Below are positions 45,860 through 59,800 of a stretch of 64,000 nt of DNA, in pieces. The DNA is from Magnolia sinica. Taxonomy: Eukaryota; Streptophyta; Magnoliopsida; Magnoliales; Magnoliaceae. The notes beneath the pieces were generated by a model, which had not been told where the DNA came from, searched no databases, and was given only the letters and a program-made list of their open reading frames with translations. The stretch spans positions 37,379,001 through 37,443,000 of the forward strand of contig NC_080573.1 of assembly GCF_029962835.1 (NCBI RefSeq), written 5' to 3'. Made by a program: the position numbers and the translations under genes. Every line of letters starts with the position of its first letter. The first letter of the stretch is position 1.

Positions 45860-47220
45860 ATGAAACCATGGCACGAGGAAGTTTGTGGAGCTTAAAATTA
45901 TAACTAAGTCCTAGAGTAGGGTGAATAGGACCAATTTAAAATATTTACCAATTTTAATTCAATTAAGCCTCAAAGGCTAAAGGGTCCAAGATCATAAACT
46001 ACATAAGATACAACTAATTGTGCAACTAGTCTCTAATATGATGTGAAATCTCAATTGTGTGTTAGAAATAAAGTTCTTAGCATACAATCTAATCATGCAT
46101 TCATATGGATTAAATAATTTCAATCATAAGCATAATAAAATTGCATTCACATAGGAAAACACAAACATAATTATATATAGTGGTTCAATTAAATACCTAC
46201 TCCACTCCTGACAGACGCACTCAAACTCTAATATACCATAGTTCACTATCTTGATGATTTTTAAAAGCTTTACCACTAACATTTATAATGGTTTTTAATA
46301 GATTCACCTTAAACCTTTGGTCCTATAAAAAAGCATATACATATGCACCCATGTTGGTGGAACACGTACTCACCTATGTCAATGTAACACATTTACACTC
46401 ATGTCGGTGGTTCCCATAGAGACTTAATTGGTTTTTTATCGATTCACCTATAATCTCTATAGTCTTAATCTAAGGACCTACGTTTACTACTACCCGGAGG
46501 CTCCCATTGAAGGCTCCCACAAAGACTAATATGTATCCACTTGTGTCCGATGGCAATCCTACATAAGAACTTATTCGAGTTTGGGTTACAAACTCTATAC
46601 TCAATCCTACACAATGGGAGAGTATATAATGGACTTTAAACAATAACCCTTGGTTGGATTGAGCCCCGTTGATGCGCATTTGAGATATGTCTTTAATCTT
46701 AAAAATTTATAGTTTTTAGACTACTAACTAAATTGTCGTGATTTTTCTACAACTCTAATTACTCTGAAATTTTGTGGGGTTGTCTAGGGGTATGTTTGTG
46801 ACCTTCAAAAAAATATTAAAAAAATTATGTATTTGATCAGGTTTAATCAGAGACACTAATCTAATTCATATATTCAACCTAAGACATGGAAATTCTCTAA
46901 AAAATTAGAAACTCTACTTCCCATTATTCCTCTTGTTGATACTTAGGGAAAATATTGCTTCAGACTTGGGGATGGCCTTGAAGGATTTTGAGTTCAGATT
47001 TCCTACAGATTTTTCTTAGGGTCAAGTTCTATGGAAGTTTTAGTTTAGCTTACAACTAAACATAATGCACAATTGTCCTCCATGATACTCAAGTGTTGTG
47101 TTTATGTTCAATCAGTTATCCTAGTAGTTTTCCAAGGTAACCTAGAGTTTGTGTCTCTATATTTATGAAGCTACCCTAATTACATGGGAGATTCACCTAA
47201 GTGGCAATATCTCTAATCGC
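45860..47220 (-). mobile_element. L3 copia-type LTR, minus orientation
   Basis: Collinear with 50039-51240 in the same orientation and with 1145-2815 in reverse. Landmarks are GGCACG(A/T)(G/A)(G/A)GAAG at the left end, CTAGAGTAGGGTGAAT, TATAGTGGTTCAATTAAATA, CCTACTCCACTCC and repeated CCCATGTTGGTGGAA. No coding sequence; right end unresolved. Confidence 0.45.
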
Positions 47221-47317
47221 AAGATCCTACTTTACGTCACTTGAAAATTATGTAAAGTCCCATCCCAAGGCCCAGATTATCTCATGCTCAAACTCCAATA
47301 CCATCTTATAATGCCCT

Positions 47318-47900
47318 AAAACCCGACACCCGAGTATAAGAACTTAAATCCCGAATTCGAGGGTGTTAGCTAAATAATGATTGAATGCTTCATAATCACA
47401 CCTTGTTTTTTTTTTTTCAATCCAACTTCCACATTCACATGGTATTCATCACACAAAAGTAAAATAAATTGAACATTGTAGATAAAGTTCCAATCATCCC
47501 ATGAATCAACTAAACATGTCCACTTGGGTGGGGACTTGTTATAAAATGAAATAATCATTTAATTATCAAAGCTCTACTAAAGTTTAAAAAAAAAAAAAAA
47601 AAAATCTAACTATTGGTTTAGTTCTAAAAACTTCGTCACACTCCTGTATTGCAACTCATTCATGCGGTTTTCATGCGGTTCTTAAGGGGCATCGGTGTCT
47701 TCCCCCCATGATTACACATCCATCATCACAATCTAGTATAGCTTACAAATAGAGACAGAAAATACAATATCCATTTCACAATGTATTTTTTTTATTAATG
47801 CATTAATGCACATCAGCATCAGGATGTACATCCAACTGATGGTATAAGGGAAACCCATGATGTAAAAGAACAATCGTACAAGGAGTTGAGAAGAAAATGG
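47318..47900 (+). mobile_element. R2 repeat, copy 2 (SINE-free)
   Basis: Matches 2985-3720. It holds the unoccupied SINE target GGGACTTGTTATAAAATG (about 47530). A poly-A/T run at 47585-47605 and ordinary AT-rich sequence surround it. 47901-48383 shows nothing recognised. Confidence 0.45.
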
Positions 47901-48959
47901 TTTTCAATAAAACCCACAGAATGGGTTATTGTACATGGTCTCAACTACTGACGACGGTGAAAGAATGACATGAATCTAGCTACCCTAATGCCTATTATAA
48001 TGATAGATTTAAAAATCCAGTGACAGTGGCGTACTATGTTGCTGTTGTCTTTGGATCTTGGAAATATATGTGAAATCAAGCCTCGTGGCCCAGATCTGAA
48101 TATAATCGTTTATGAATAGAACATACAAATTCGGCCTAAAAGGGTTCTAGGACATTAAACGATATAAACAGATCCACCATAGCCAATGCACAGTCAACTC
48201 TAAATTTGTCCCACATTATTAGAGAGAAAAAGCTAGATGGGTTTATAAGCTTTAAGTTCTCTAGTATTCTTTCTTGAAGTTTTTAGAGAGAAGAAAGCTA
48301 GCTTGTGTGTTCCATTGTGGAGCGTTAGAATACACATGCGATATAGGTAATAAGGTTGTAGAGGTGCTAGTGGCACACTTCACTGTCACACTCAGAAATT
48401 CGACTCCTGGATTGGTTATACCCTGATCCTGCATCACAAAGTATGATTTAAAATTTAAATAACTCACAACCACAGTTTCATAAATATCACACATTAATAA
48501 CTAAAATTTCATAAATCTAATAAAATACTTAAACATCATTATAATAATCTAAACTCTCATATAAAATTTCACTATATATATTTTTACAATGTATACATAC
48601 TAAAAAAATAAATTTAAAGCTAGGCAGACTTCTAGATCTTCGGTCCACTGTGCTCTCTGATTAGACTCTATATCTTGAAATTTACTATTGACAATAATGG
48701 GTGAGCTTATAAAGCCCAGTGAGATATTCAGTCATAATTTGTCACATGTAATTGAAGTTTCAAAACCTTGTAAAGAGATTTTCATAGAAACACAACTAAT
48801 CAAAACTTCAATGAAAATAGTATTATAAACCATGTTTTTTAAAAACATCTATGTAATGTAGGAAACACATCGTCATCACATTAATCACAATTCAATTAAT
48901 TATTAGAATTCTCGTAATTCCTTTAATCTGATTGGCTAACCTTCCTTAATAAAACACCT

Positions 48960-49390
48960 CACCTAGTAATGAAAACCTTTTGTATTATACTCACCCATCC
49001 AAAGGGAATCAATCCTGACAATGAAAACTTTTTGCACACTTAGGTGCTCACCCAACCAAACTGCATCTATCCTAACAATGGAAACTTTTTGCACTCATAT
49101 TCACCCATCCAAATGGCATCTGGCCTGACAATGAGAAGTTTTTATAAACATACTCACCCATCCAAAGGGCTCATTGATGAGGGACCATTTCATATGGTCA
49201 AACAATACATACAACTCTTATTAAACCTGGCAGTGGGAACCTTTTCTAATCCTAACATGCTCACCCGCCCAAAGGGTTTACTATAGATCTCGAATACCCA
49301 ATATATCTCCTACAAGACTATCAGTGGCAACCTTTTACAAATCAACTATGCTCACCCACCCAAAGGGTCTACGATAGAGATCCAATATCT
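48960..49390 (+). repeat. Degenerate tandem repeat, about six units of 55-100 bp
   Basis: Each unit carries (T/C)GACAATGAAAACTTTTTGCAC or a GTGGGAACCTTTT variant, followed by GCTCACCCATCCAAAGGG. Units start near 48987, 49016, 49074, 49130, 49228 and 49325. The short frame at 49044 is produced by the array. Confidence 0.7.
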
Positions 49391-49859
49391 CAATTTTATT
49401 ACATAATTTACATGCATTTCTAAAAACTAAGCCATTGGCTTTCTAACCTTTTGGGGGATTCAAAAACTCAATCATAATATTAAAAAATCATAAGATTTCT
49501 CAACATACAACATAAATAAAAATTTCCTACATAACTTAATAAAATCATCAAGAAATACATTTTTCAAGAACAATATCAAAACTGAATATATAAACTTGAG
49601 TTTTTAGCACTTAGTCATGGTTAAAACAAAATAACACCAAATCTAGATTCCTTATTTCAAATCATGAATTCAAAAAAAAATCAAAAGATAAGAGTATAAT
49701 CTAAAAATTTTGCTAATAAATTTTGTATAGACTTGAATAACTAGAAAATGAAGCTCAAGTGCGATTATTAATGTAAGAAAAGGTGTAAGATGACTCACTT
49801 GTTAACATTGTTGATCGAATTTGACTATAAAAAACTTGGTAAGTCGAATTAGCGAGTCA

Positions 49860-49862
<3 letters not shown>

Positions 49863-49903
<41 letters not shown>
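49863..49903. repeat. (CT)n microsatellite
   Basis: An uninterrupted CT run of about 20 units. Confidence 0.95.
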
Positions 49904-49906
<3 letters not shown>

Positions 49907-50038
49907 TTCTTGTTGGTTTTTGTGATCTTCTTTCTCTCATGTTCAAGGAATTTATAAGCTCTCTCAGGTGTCAAAAGTCTAATTTACAAGCAGAATTTTT
50001 TATCGTTTTCATACACAATGAACTAAAATTGTGTGAAT

Positions 50039-51917
50039 TGTCTACCACGGCACGTAGAAGCTTAATGGAGCTTAAAATTATGGGTTAAGCTTTAAATTAT
50101 CGCTAATTTCTAGAAGGAGTGAATGGGACCACTTAAAAATTATGTTCCAATTAAAATCAATTAACAATTATGCTTCTACACCAAGTAAGTACAATTACAT
50201 AAACTACAAGAGATGTAACAATATGAGAAACTAGTCAATATGATGAGATGTGAAATACCAATTGTATGTGCTCCAAATTAAGTATCTGGCATACACTTCT
50301 AATCGTGCATCCATATGAATTAAACAAATTCAATCACAAACAAGAATAAAAATGCATCCACATAAGCCAATCACAAACATAATGATGTATAGTGGTTTGG
50401 TTAAATACCTATTCCACTCATGGATGACACTGTCCTTGAGTGTACCGAATTTCACTATCTTAGAGGTTTTCAACAGGTGTACATCTAACTTTTACGATGA
50501 TTTTTAATAGGTTCACCACAAACCTTCGGTCCTACGTAAGAACCTACACAAACAAACCCATGTTGGTGGAATATGTATACACCCGTGTCGGTGGATCATG
50601 TTTCTACCCATGTCGATGGCTCCCTCAAAGACTTAGTTAATTTTTTATCGGCTAACCAACAATCACTACGGTCTTAATGCAAGGACCTATGTATACTCTC
50701 TCCAGAAGCTCTCACAGACACTAACACGTACGCACCCGTGCCCAGTGGAGGTCCAACATAAGAACATACATAAACTCCCGCCGGAGATAGTCCTATACAA
50801 AGACTTATCGAGTTTAGATCATGAACTCTATACTCAATCATACACAAGAAAAGAGTATATGGACTCTGAATTAATAACCTTACTTGTAAGATTGATCCCC
50901 GTTAATGTGCTTACTTGAGATGATTGATCAATGCTCTCCCATGCTTCAATCAGCTTCTCGATTGCTCACATGATGATTAATGTGGATGTTTTACTCCTAC
51001 GATCAATCGCCTTGCATTTGATGCTCCAATGAGGTGACCAAAGCTATGAGAGAATGGGGTGGTGGTGAATCTCCTATAACTGAGACTTAATTATTTCCAA
51101 AGAGGAGATTCATCTAATTGGAGATTGTAGGTTGTTTAAACAAGGATTTACCCGTGGGTGTAAGGTCTAAACTCTAAAGAATCCATAAGATCATGTCCAT
51201 CATTAACTTAAGCTTGGAATGCTCATACTAACTGATGAATCACAAGTTGGATGTCATGAACTCAATCGATTAGAGGCTAGGATTAAGTTATATAAGTGAG
51301 AATACACTTAAGCTTCAAATCTACCAAAACCCCTTTAAATGCCCAAGCTCTGAATGCTCTTTATAAATAAACTAGTTTGCAGTTTGCAACGGCTATAAAA
51401 TGGTCAAAAAATGGTAATTTTGATTGATCGAGCGCCCCTTCAATAGGATCGAAGGTCCCTTTGATAAGATCGAGAAATTCCATAAATATATAGTTTGGTT
51501 ACTGGACTGCTCTGGCCATGTTCGATCGATTAAGCGATAGAGCTTCGATCGATTGAGACCTATCGATGGGATCGAGCTCCTATCGAAAACTATTGTTTGG
51601 GCTGTTTGTTTTACAACAGCTTTGCACCTCTTCAAACGCTAACTTAATTTGTTTATTAAGGGTCTAAGGCTTGGTTTAAATGAATCAAAAGTTTACCTAT
51701 GAAGAAAATCATCTAAAGGTAGGTTGTTTTGGAATCTAAAGTGGTCTACGGGTGGTTTTAACAAGGCACATCATGATTTACTTATTATCTTCAGCCTTGA
51801 TGCTTTAAGTCTTCAAGTCTTAAGTCTTCAATGTCTTCCTATGGAGGCTCAACCAACTTAAGACACCCTAGCTCATATCATTGAAAAAACCAAGGCACTA
51901 AGAGGAACGTTCTAACA
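50039..51917 (-). mobile_element. L3 copia-type LTR, minus orientation, near full length
   Basis: On the minus strand it starts TGTTAGAACGTTCC (51917) and ends near GCCGTGGTAGACA (50039). It contains CCATTCACTCC, a TATAGTGGTTTGG block and a segment of GATCGA(G/A)-type reiterations at 51420-51600 analogous to the TCGGTCCCACCGA block of the copy at 1145-2815. Flanking pentamers (TGAAT, GCAAT) do not match well, so the target duplication is eroded or the ends are slightly misplaced. Confidence 0.5.
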
Positions 51918-52126
51918 GCAATTTCTAAACATTGATTAGTTTTGTACGGTTTGATGCTCCTAGATGCTAGGCTTTATCTTGGTTGACGATCAGTGATCAC
52001 ATAGTGATGAGATTGCCCACATAATGGTCAAAATTAATTTGAAATTGAAGTTTATATAAAGATTAACAATGATTTCTTGATCAAAGAAGATAATGGTCGC
52101 TTTCATGATAGATTTCTATCCTTGGG

Positions 52127-53317
52127 AGATATCGACATTCCGCTTCTTCTAGACAGTTTGGATTGATCCATCGGAGCATGTGGAAATAAGAAATTAAAGG
52201 ATCCAGTTGCTTTAGTCAGCAGGTTACGCAATAGAAGATTTTTGGTTTGTTATCGCATGAAGCCAAGAAACACAAGGAGAAAAGAAGTCATTCTCGATCT
52301 TCGATAACATGTAAGGCTAAAGTCTTGGGCTCCAGGGAAGAGGGGTAGAAATTGAAATTTGGACAGTCTTGATATATCGCATGGACCTCTTGTCATAATG
52401 AATGAAGAAGAAGGAAAAGATGTCATGGTCGTTGTCATGCGATCAAAAGGGTTGCAACCAAACATCTCTAGTGGGTCCCACGGTTTAACAGTCTAGATTC
52501 GATGAAAATATGTTGAAGATAATTTTCAATTTTGATCATTGTAGCATCATATTAGTTAGATTTAATGAAAGATAGTGATGTTGGTCCTTGTGGTTATCTC
52601 GGTGGCTTGATCGAAGAGTGGATTATTTAGTGATGAATGGTCAAGATGGAAGATCAAAAGCTTTGTTGTTATGAATTTAGTTTTTGAATTTGGATGAGAG
52701 GAGGAGAAGGATTTTGCTTCCGAATTCGGTGGAGAGGAGGAGAAGGATTCAACATTTCATGACAGTGCATGTAACACATTACCAGTGCCTGTTTTGGTTC
52801 GGGTACATACGTGTGAATGATTGGGATTTAGGGCTGAATGTTGACCAGAGGCTATGATCTTAAATGGTCAGTGTAACAAATGGTTTAGATCATTAAAGAT
52901 ACGATTCCGGTTAATTCTTTTTATCAAATGTTTGAAAAATGACTGATTTCAAAATAAACAGTTGAATGATCTTATCAATGCAAAACAAGTAATTCATGGG
53001 ATTCTTTGAAGCATCAAGGTGTAGATGTATGGTTAGTCTGTCAAATTGACTGACAAATTGTGATTTATCATATGGAGGTGAACGATATAGGGTACATATA
53101 AAAGTATTGAATCCTTTTTTAGATTTTAAAATTACAAATTCTTCCTTAACAATCCAAAGGCTTTATAACTTGGCTCAAACGTGGCCCGATATAAAAAGCA
53201 AATTGATAGATTTGTTAGGTTAACCTACGGATCACAATGATGGTCTCTATTTAATTTTTAGGTGGGTCATCTAGCTGATATGATGAGAAATCCGATGTAT
53301 GGTTGATCATATGAATT
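52127..53317 (+). repeat. Segmental duplication, copy 2, left part
   Basis: Counterpart of 7556-8744. Homology begins abruptly at TATCGACATT, about 210 bp after the end of the L3 LTR. The GCTTCCGAATTCGGTGGAG and AGAAGATTTTTGG landmarks align without large gaps. Carries no recognised gene. Confidence 0.9.
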
Positions 53318-56142
53318 AGACTTCAAGATGAAAGATATACGGTTCAACTATGTTGGATAAGCATTGGTTAAATTTTCATCACGTTCAGACTCCCACAAAT
53401 AATTTTTTTGAAGAATAGCATAGGGTTTGAACATATACACATTTGAAAACTTTCGAAGATCAATGGTGTATACACTATAAAAACTTCACATGATCAATAG
53501 TATTTTTATAGCCATTGGAATTAGACTTTAATGATGTAAAATACCTTTTGGAGTGTTAGGATTAAGACGAAAGGTTCAAAGTCATAAATGCTCAAGTGTA
53601 AATGGCTATATTGGATCCTCTATCTATTTTATGATGATGTAATTGTCCAAATTAAAAGTGGACATTTAGATTGCTAGATTTAAGCCTAATTAGTCATCTC
53701 TATAGTTGGTTTGATGAATAGACAAGTATACAAGCTGATATGGAGGTTGATGAATAAATGACTTAGAATTAGTAATGGAATTGGAGAATTTGTACACGTC
53801 AATTAAGGATGAGAATTTAGGGATTGATTCATCTACTTGATTGAATAATTTCAAATGGTTTAGGTGCATTATAACATGGTTCAAGGGGTTGATCTAAATT
53901 ATAGTTTCAATAGTCATTAGTGATTCAGATCTAGGATTGAGATCATAGGCCAAATGACAGGAGATTGATATCAAACTTTATGGGTTCATTATAGATGTTA
54001 TAACTTGAGATTGGACATTTTAGAATAGACTGATTCAATGTTCAAGTGGGTAATCTATTTGGGTAAATTTTTAATGTAACTAGAAGCTCCTAATTTAGTG
54101 ATTTTGATATACAAGTCATGGGTCGTGATTAGGTATGTTTAGTGTGAGATCAACTATTAGATTTAGGCTACTTCATGGTCTTGTGAGTGGTGAGAGTAGG
54201 TGTAAATAGACGCACATAAAATCATATAATCATTAATTTAATGGATCAAGGTTCACACTAAACAAATAAATCACGCATGTCAATTATCACGACTTGCACA
54301 AATTAGTGGATGCATGGATGAATGCAAGTATACACATACAGGTGTACATGGAGGTTTATAAAACCTAGAGTCATTACATTCGCGTGTGTGCATCATGTCA
54401 CAAGTGGTGCTCACACGCGACCTATCATGGGCTGTTAAGTCCTGGTGCAATTAGGATAAGCCATTGCAAAATTGGTCATAGCAAGTAAGTCCATCGAGAG
54501 ATTCACTGTTGCAGTGAAATCAGATGATTAAACATATCTTTTATGCTATTTCTAGATATTATAGTCCTCCTTTTTATTCTCCACCGTTTTCTCTTGCAAG
54601 CACTTAAAGTGGATTATACGTTCACAATGCATAGTCTACTAAAATTGAAAAATTGTATGAAAGAGTTTAATTGTCATGGTTTCTTTGTGATTGTTACATA
54701 TAGAATCATCAACGCTTATTGTATCCTAAAAGTGGTTTGCTAGTAACGCGACAACAACGATCTTATATCATCAAAGGGCATGAATCACACTTTAAGGAAA
54801 CCATATCACATGGGAGCTTTATAGCGTGAAAGTCTATTTGTCTTTTCTATTTTATTTTGGTTTCCATCACTTGCTGGCGATATTTTTCTCAACATTTTAT
54901 ACATGTCATTCATCCATTTTGCCAGCTCATTTCAGGACATGAGCCCAAAAATGAATGCTTACCGCCCAAAACTTCTTGGAGCCCACTGCAGTGTATATAT
55001 GCATCCAACCTTTCCACGAAGTCACATAACCATGGACGAAGTGAAGACACAAATATCAGCTTGATCCGAAACTTCAGTGTCCCAAAGGAAGTTTTTAACG
55101 GTAGGTAAGCGTTCAATATCAATTGTTCCTCTGGGGTGGTCCACTTGAGCTTTCGATCTAACCTCCTAAAATAAGCTGGAAAAATGGATGGACGGTGTGG
55201 ATAAAACACATACATCATGGTGGGGCTCATAGACCTTTGACACCAGCTAGCTGGCTGGTGTTGGGATCATCAGCCAAACTGCGTCCCCAATTGCCAGTGC
55301 ACGGGCCGCATGAAGTTCCAGTGGTCCGAATCTATGTGGAGCCCACAAAGATGCCCATGAGTAATCCACTCCATCCATCGGTTTCTCAAGATCACCATGG
55401 GACATCAGGCAGATCCAAAACTCAGGTGTGCCACACAATAGGAAACAATGGAATTTGAACACCCACAATTGGAAACTTTGTGGGGCCACAGAAGTTTTAG
55501 ATCAGGATTATATTTGTAATTACAGTTTATCCCAGTGTTAATAACCTTATGAACGGTTTGGATGGCATATAAGCATCATGGTCATGTTCTCACTCTTTCC
55601 AGTCGTGTGACCCACCTGAGTTTTGAATCTGCCTGATTTTTGGACTCTTGACCTATTGTAATTTAAGAAACCAATAGACGGAGTGGATTTATCACGGGCA
55701 TCTTTGTAGCCTCAGGCCAAGCAATTCGCGTCCCTAATCTCCTCACGTGTAGGAGGGTACATGTATGCTTTAGATCTAGACAATTCATCAGTTTTCGTAA
55801 CATTCCTTTTCACTTCTGACCCACCTGCCTGGTTTTGGCCCATGAAATATTCGTGGTGGGCCCAAGCTGATGAATGGCCCTAATATCTCACAAGTATTTC
55901 AAGCTGACACGTGACACTGAGAATATAAGTCTTTTGTACAATGGTGGGCCCTACCTGGCATGTAATGAGCTTCGAGAATCTGTACTATGCTCGGGCCGAA
56001 AGTTTGTACGGCACTTTCGGGTTTTCACCTTGTGAAAGTGAGGCACACGAATTAAATGAACAAAACGTTGATGTGATAGGTGGATGGTCCATCCACTACA
56101 AAATTTCATAAATTGGAAGATCTTAGGCCCTAGCCATAGAGT
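53318..56142. mobile_element. 2.8 kb insertion private to copy 2, type unknown
   Basis: Interrupts the duplicated sequence between CATATGAATT and ATTTGACC, which are contiguous at 8734-8748 of copy 1. An ATT triplet flanks both sides (53315-53317, 56143-56145), but no inverted or LTR ends are visible. The left 1.5 kb is AT-rich with nothing recognised. 54850-55720 is the GTGGGGCTCA/CACCGTCCATCC-type dispersed repeat also found inside 20789-23698. It may be a composite of more than one insertion. Confidence 0.5.
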
Positions 56143-56806
56143 ATTTGACCATTTTCCTTTGTCACTTGAAAATAGCTCTTCAGGCATGCACTCCAGTTAT
56201 AGATTCTAGCTGTGCTTTACATGTACTAGGCCTGGTAATGGTCCAGGTTGGGTCTGAGCCGAGGGGTTTGGCCAAGCTTGACCCATTTAATAAGCCAGTC
56301 AAGTCCTAATTTCACCCACTTAAAATTTCTAGAGCCCAAACTCAGCTCGACCCAATCGACTCAAATTTGTACAATTCTAGAAGGTTTTTAATGGTGGGTG
56401 TCCACATAACAACTGTTTCCTGTGGGGATGCACAACTGAATTTTGGATTGGTAGGCAGCCCAAATTCAACAAACAAGTATCCATTAATTAGAGGTCTGGA
56501 TTGTTTAATTAGTCGGGTTTTGTGGATATGATCAACTGAGTTTCTCACTGGACACCACAAGCCAATTTTTCAGAATTGGCCTGACCGAGTTCAGATCTTA
56601 GATGGTCCACGCTGTTTTTTAGGACCCAGATCCACTTGGGTGTGGGTCTTTGAACCCTGGTTTCAAGTGTGTTCGGATTGGGTCTGGATCAAAAAAGGCA
56701 TTTACATGGTCAAGACCACCTGATGGATGGATTAGATTGAGCACATGTGAGACTTTGAGACATGCCTGGTGTGCAAACGGGCTCTCTTAGATATAAGTGG
56801 CTTAAC
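56143..56806 (+). repeat. Segmental duplication, copy 2, middle part
   Basis: 56143-56489 matches 8742-9088, and 56554-56806 matches 15266-15501. 56490-56553 is absent from copy 1, where the CACTA-terminated block sits. ACC at 56554-56556 represents the CACTA target. Confidence 0.9.
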
Positions 56807-59800
56807 TGTGAGACCTGTCCTGAGTTCGCATGTGTGCATTTGTGTGTGTGAGTATGCATCTCATGTATTTTGGTCCCGCGGTCCTACCGGTCAAATTTCA
56901 ACGACCCGCGACCTTCGGATAGTGATTGCGGTCACCCTCGAGTTTGGTCATGTGGACCCAACTCGGATTGACCCAAGACCTATGCCATTCCGACCGCATC
57001 GTCGCCGCGATTCCAGTGCCGCGTCTCATGCGTAAATCCAGCGTGTCCATCAAAAGTTATGGGCCGCGCATTATTTGGACCGTTGATTGCATTTTTGGTG
57101 GGACCCACCTGATTGCACATTTCCCCATGTGCACTATTCCCCATGTAAGCCACCTTTAGCCTAGCAATGATGGCTTCTTTTCTCAAGAAAACCATGATGA
57201 GATTAGCTTCTCTAGGCAATGATGAGCCACCCTATCCCATGAGCAATGATTATTTTCTCTTTTCAAAACTCATCTTTTTCTAGGAAAGCAATCATTTCAA
57301 CCTTAGAAACTCTCTCATCTCCCTCTCTCTTTCTTCATTTCTCTCTTCTCCTCTTTGCAAATGTCCTCCATTGCTGAATTTTTCCAGCCCTCTTTCCTCT
57401 TCTTTCCCCCTAGATCTAACCATCAAAGATCCATCATCACCATTGAACCTCCTTCCTTGAAGCTTAAGGAGCATGGTGGTTGAAGAATCTTGAAGATCTA
57501 ACAAGTGGGTGAGCATGTAGGATAGATTGCATGATTCTTATTGTCATAGATCTTTTGTTGCTTCATATGGAGAGTGTAGGACTCACCACATCAATGGTGA
57601 AGGTTCACCACTCCTTGGATAAGGTCTTTTTAGCCATCACTTGCATACATGTGATCTTGATGGGGCCATTCTCCATGGACCACATCTTGATGAGATTTCC
57701 TTTATTCCTCTCTTCTCCACTTTCTATGGTTTGGATGTAATGATTATGTGGCCCACCTGATGTGCCATGCAACCAGAATTTTTAAATTTTGGGACATCCA
57801 GGCCCAAGTTGTTGGACACCCAGGCCCAACTGTGCTGCCTAGTTTTGCTGCTTGATTTGGAAAGCCTTTGGGCCTGATTTTATGGATTTTCTTGGGGAGG
57901 TGCTGGGCTTGGGAGTTGTGTGACACATCAGGGTGGACCCCACCTTGTGGAATCTATGATTTATTTCTCATTTATTAAATTTTTGGGCTGATCTAGACAG
58001 CAACATGTTGCTGTCCAGATTGCTGGAATTTTTTTTATGCTGTAATGTATGTGTTGTAGGCCTTGTTTGTGGTCTCATTTTTCCTGATTTCTTAGACTTC
58101 TCTTTGAGGTATGGACCCCACCTAAAATTATACTAAACCTCAGCTTCAAATGTCCCTATTTGATCACCCAAAAGGGTGGGCCAAGGAGGGTGGACGGTCC
58201 AGATTTTTCTGGACTGTCCAGCTACACTGTTTGCTGGAAACTCATAAATATCAGCCTGATTCTGAAATGGTGGGCCACCTTTGTGGACCCCACCTTACTG
58301 TATACTTGTATAGGAAGGTTGGCCTTGCAATTTTCCAAACTTACATAGACCTGGGCCCACTCAAATGGGGTGCTAAAGTCAGGGACAGCAGCATTGCTGC
58401 AGCAGGAAAATAAAAATCTGGACCTTGCTGTCCATAAATTGCATGAGTTAAATAAAATATTTTTACTATCCCAAAAATCTTAAATTTTTGTAGGGAGGTG
58501 TCCCACCCATAGTAGGACCTATCCACAAAATTTCAGGGCCAAGGAATCCTATTTGGGCATCCAAAAGGGTGGGCCAACATACTGGACTGCCAGAAATTTC
58601 TGTTGTGCAGTCCAGCAGCATAGTCCCATAAAAATAATATTAAAAAAATAATTTCTAAGAAGTTGGGCCATATTTCTGAATGCCAACTTGTTTTAGGCTT
58701 GATGAGGGACCTTGGGTCCAAATTTCAGGAATTTTGGAGGCCCAGAACCCACCCATTGGATGGCCCAAATTCAGGACAGTTATATTCCAGCAATATTTCA
58801 CCCTGGATAGATTGTATTATTTAGATTAATTTAAATACTTTTGAGTATCCTAAAATTATGAAAATTTACAGGGAGGTGGTCTACCTATGGTGGGACTCAC
58901 CTACAAATTTTTGGGGCCAATGGAGCCCTGTGTACACCGTGATAAGTGCTGGAATGGCTCACCACGTCCAGGTGTCCCGATTCACCAGATTTTCTTGATG
59001 GTCTGTATTATTTAAATTAATTAAAATACTTCTGACCATCCAAAAATCACAAAATTTTTAGGATTCGTGGTCCACCTATGGGAGGACCATCTTGTAAATT
59101 TTTATGGCCATCGGGCCCCTGTACTGATCGTGGTGTGGCCTGCAAACTTGGGTCAGTTTTGGGCCAGATACTCAGGCCCGTAGGACTACCCATCACGGGA
59201 CGCCCCTACCTTGGGCTGTTGCTGGGGCTGTATTCCAGCGGCATGGCCCACTTCTAATGTGTGTTGTGTATTCCCCTCTCATCTGGTGGGACCCACTGTG
59301 ATATGTGTGGGTCACCATGGGCCAGTAACCCATCTGAATTAAATAAATTTCTGGATTCCAGTAGGCCCAGGAAGTGGGTGGGCTGGAATTCCAACAAGGG
59401 GCCCAAATTTGCTCCATAGTGGATTGTTTTGGAGTTGTTGTGGCCCACCAGATTTAAGGGAGTATTGCACACACTCCTTGCCTTATTTCCTTAGATATTT
59501 TTGGCCGTAATTAGTGGCTCTTAAGGCTCACCTTTGTGGTGATGTTGGGGTTTAGCCTTAACCAGATTTTTGGTAGTTTGTAGGCCCAATGGGCTGGAAA
59601 CCTATTTCTTGAGCCCAAGATCGTGTAGGGCCTGACCTTATTGTTTCACGGGCCCAACGTGCCGTCTACAGGCTGACCGTGTGTATTTATTAGCCGTGAT
59701 GCCCTCATGAAATGCTTAATTATGGGCTGACTTGCGGGGCCCACATAAATGTATAGTGTGGAGGGCCTTGCTAAGTCTTTGGGCTGATGTGGCAAGGCCC

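Larger units (their letters stand above)
48384..50038 (+). mobile_element. Putative LTR-like repeat starting TGTCACACTC
   Basis: Begins TGTCACACTCAGAAATTCG, resembling the L1 start TGTCACGCCCC...GAAATCGG. It holds a tandem array (48960-49390), an AT-rich stretch and a CT microsatellite before the next LTR. No matching terminal CA with a target duplication was found, so the right boundary is a guess. No gene. Confidence 0.3.

Noticed and set aside
48960..49390. CRISPR-like array
   Set aside because: Units and spacing are irregular, there is no constant repeat-spacer structure, and this is plant nuclear DNA.
45860..51917. One intact copia element with LTRs at 45860-47220 and 50039-51917
   Set aside because: The stretch between them holds no gag-pol and includes an R2 fragment; no primer site follows the right LTR, and flanking pentamers do not match.
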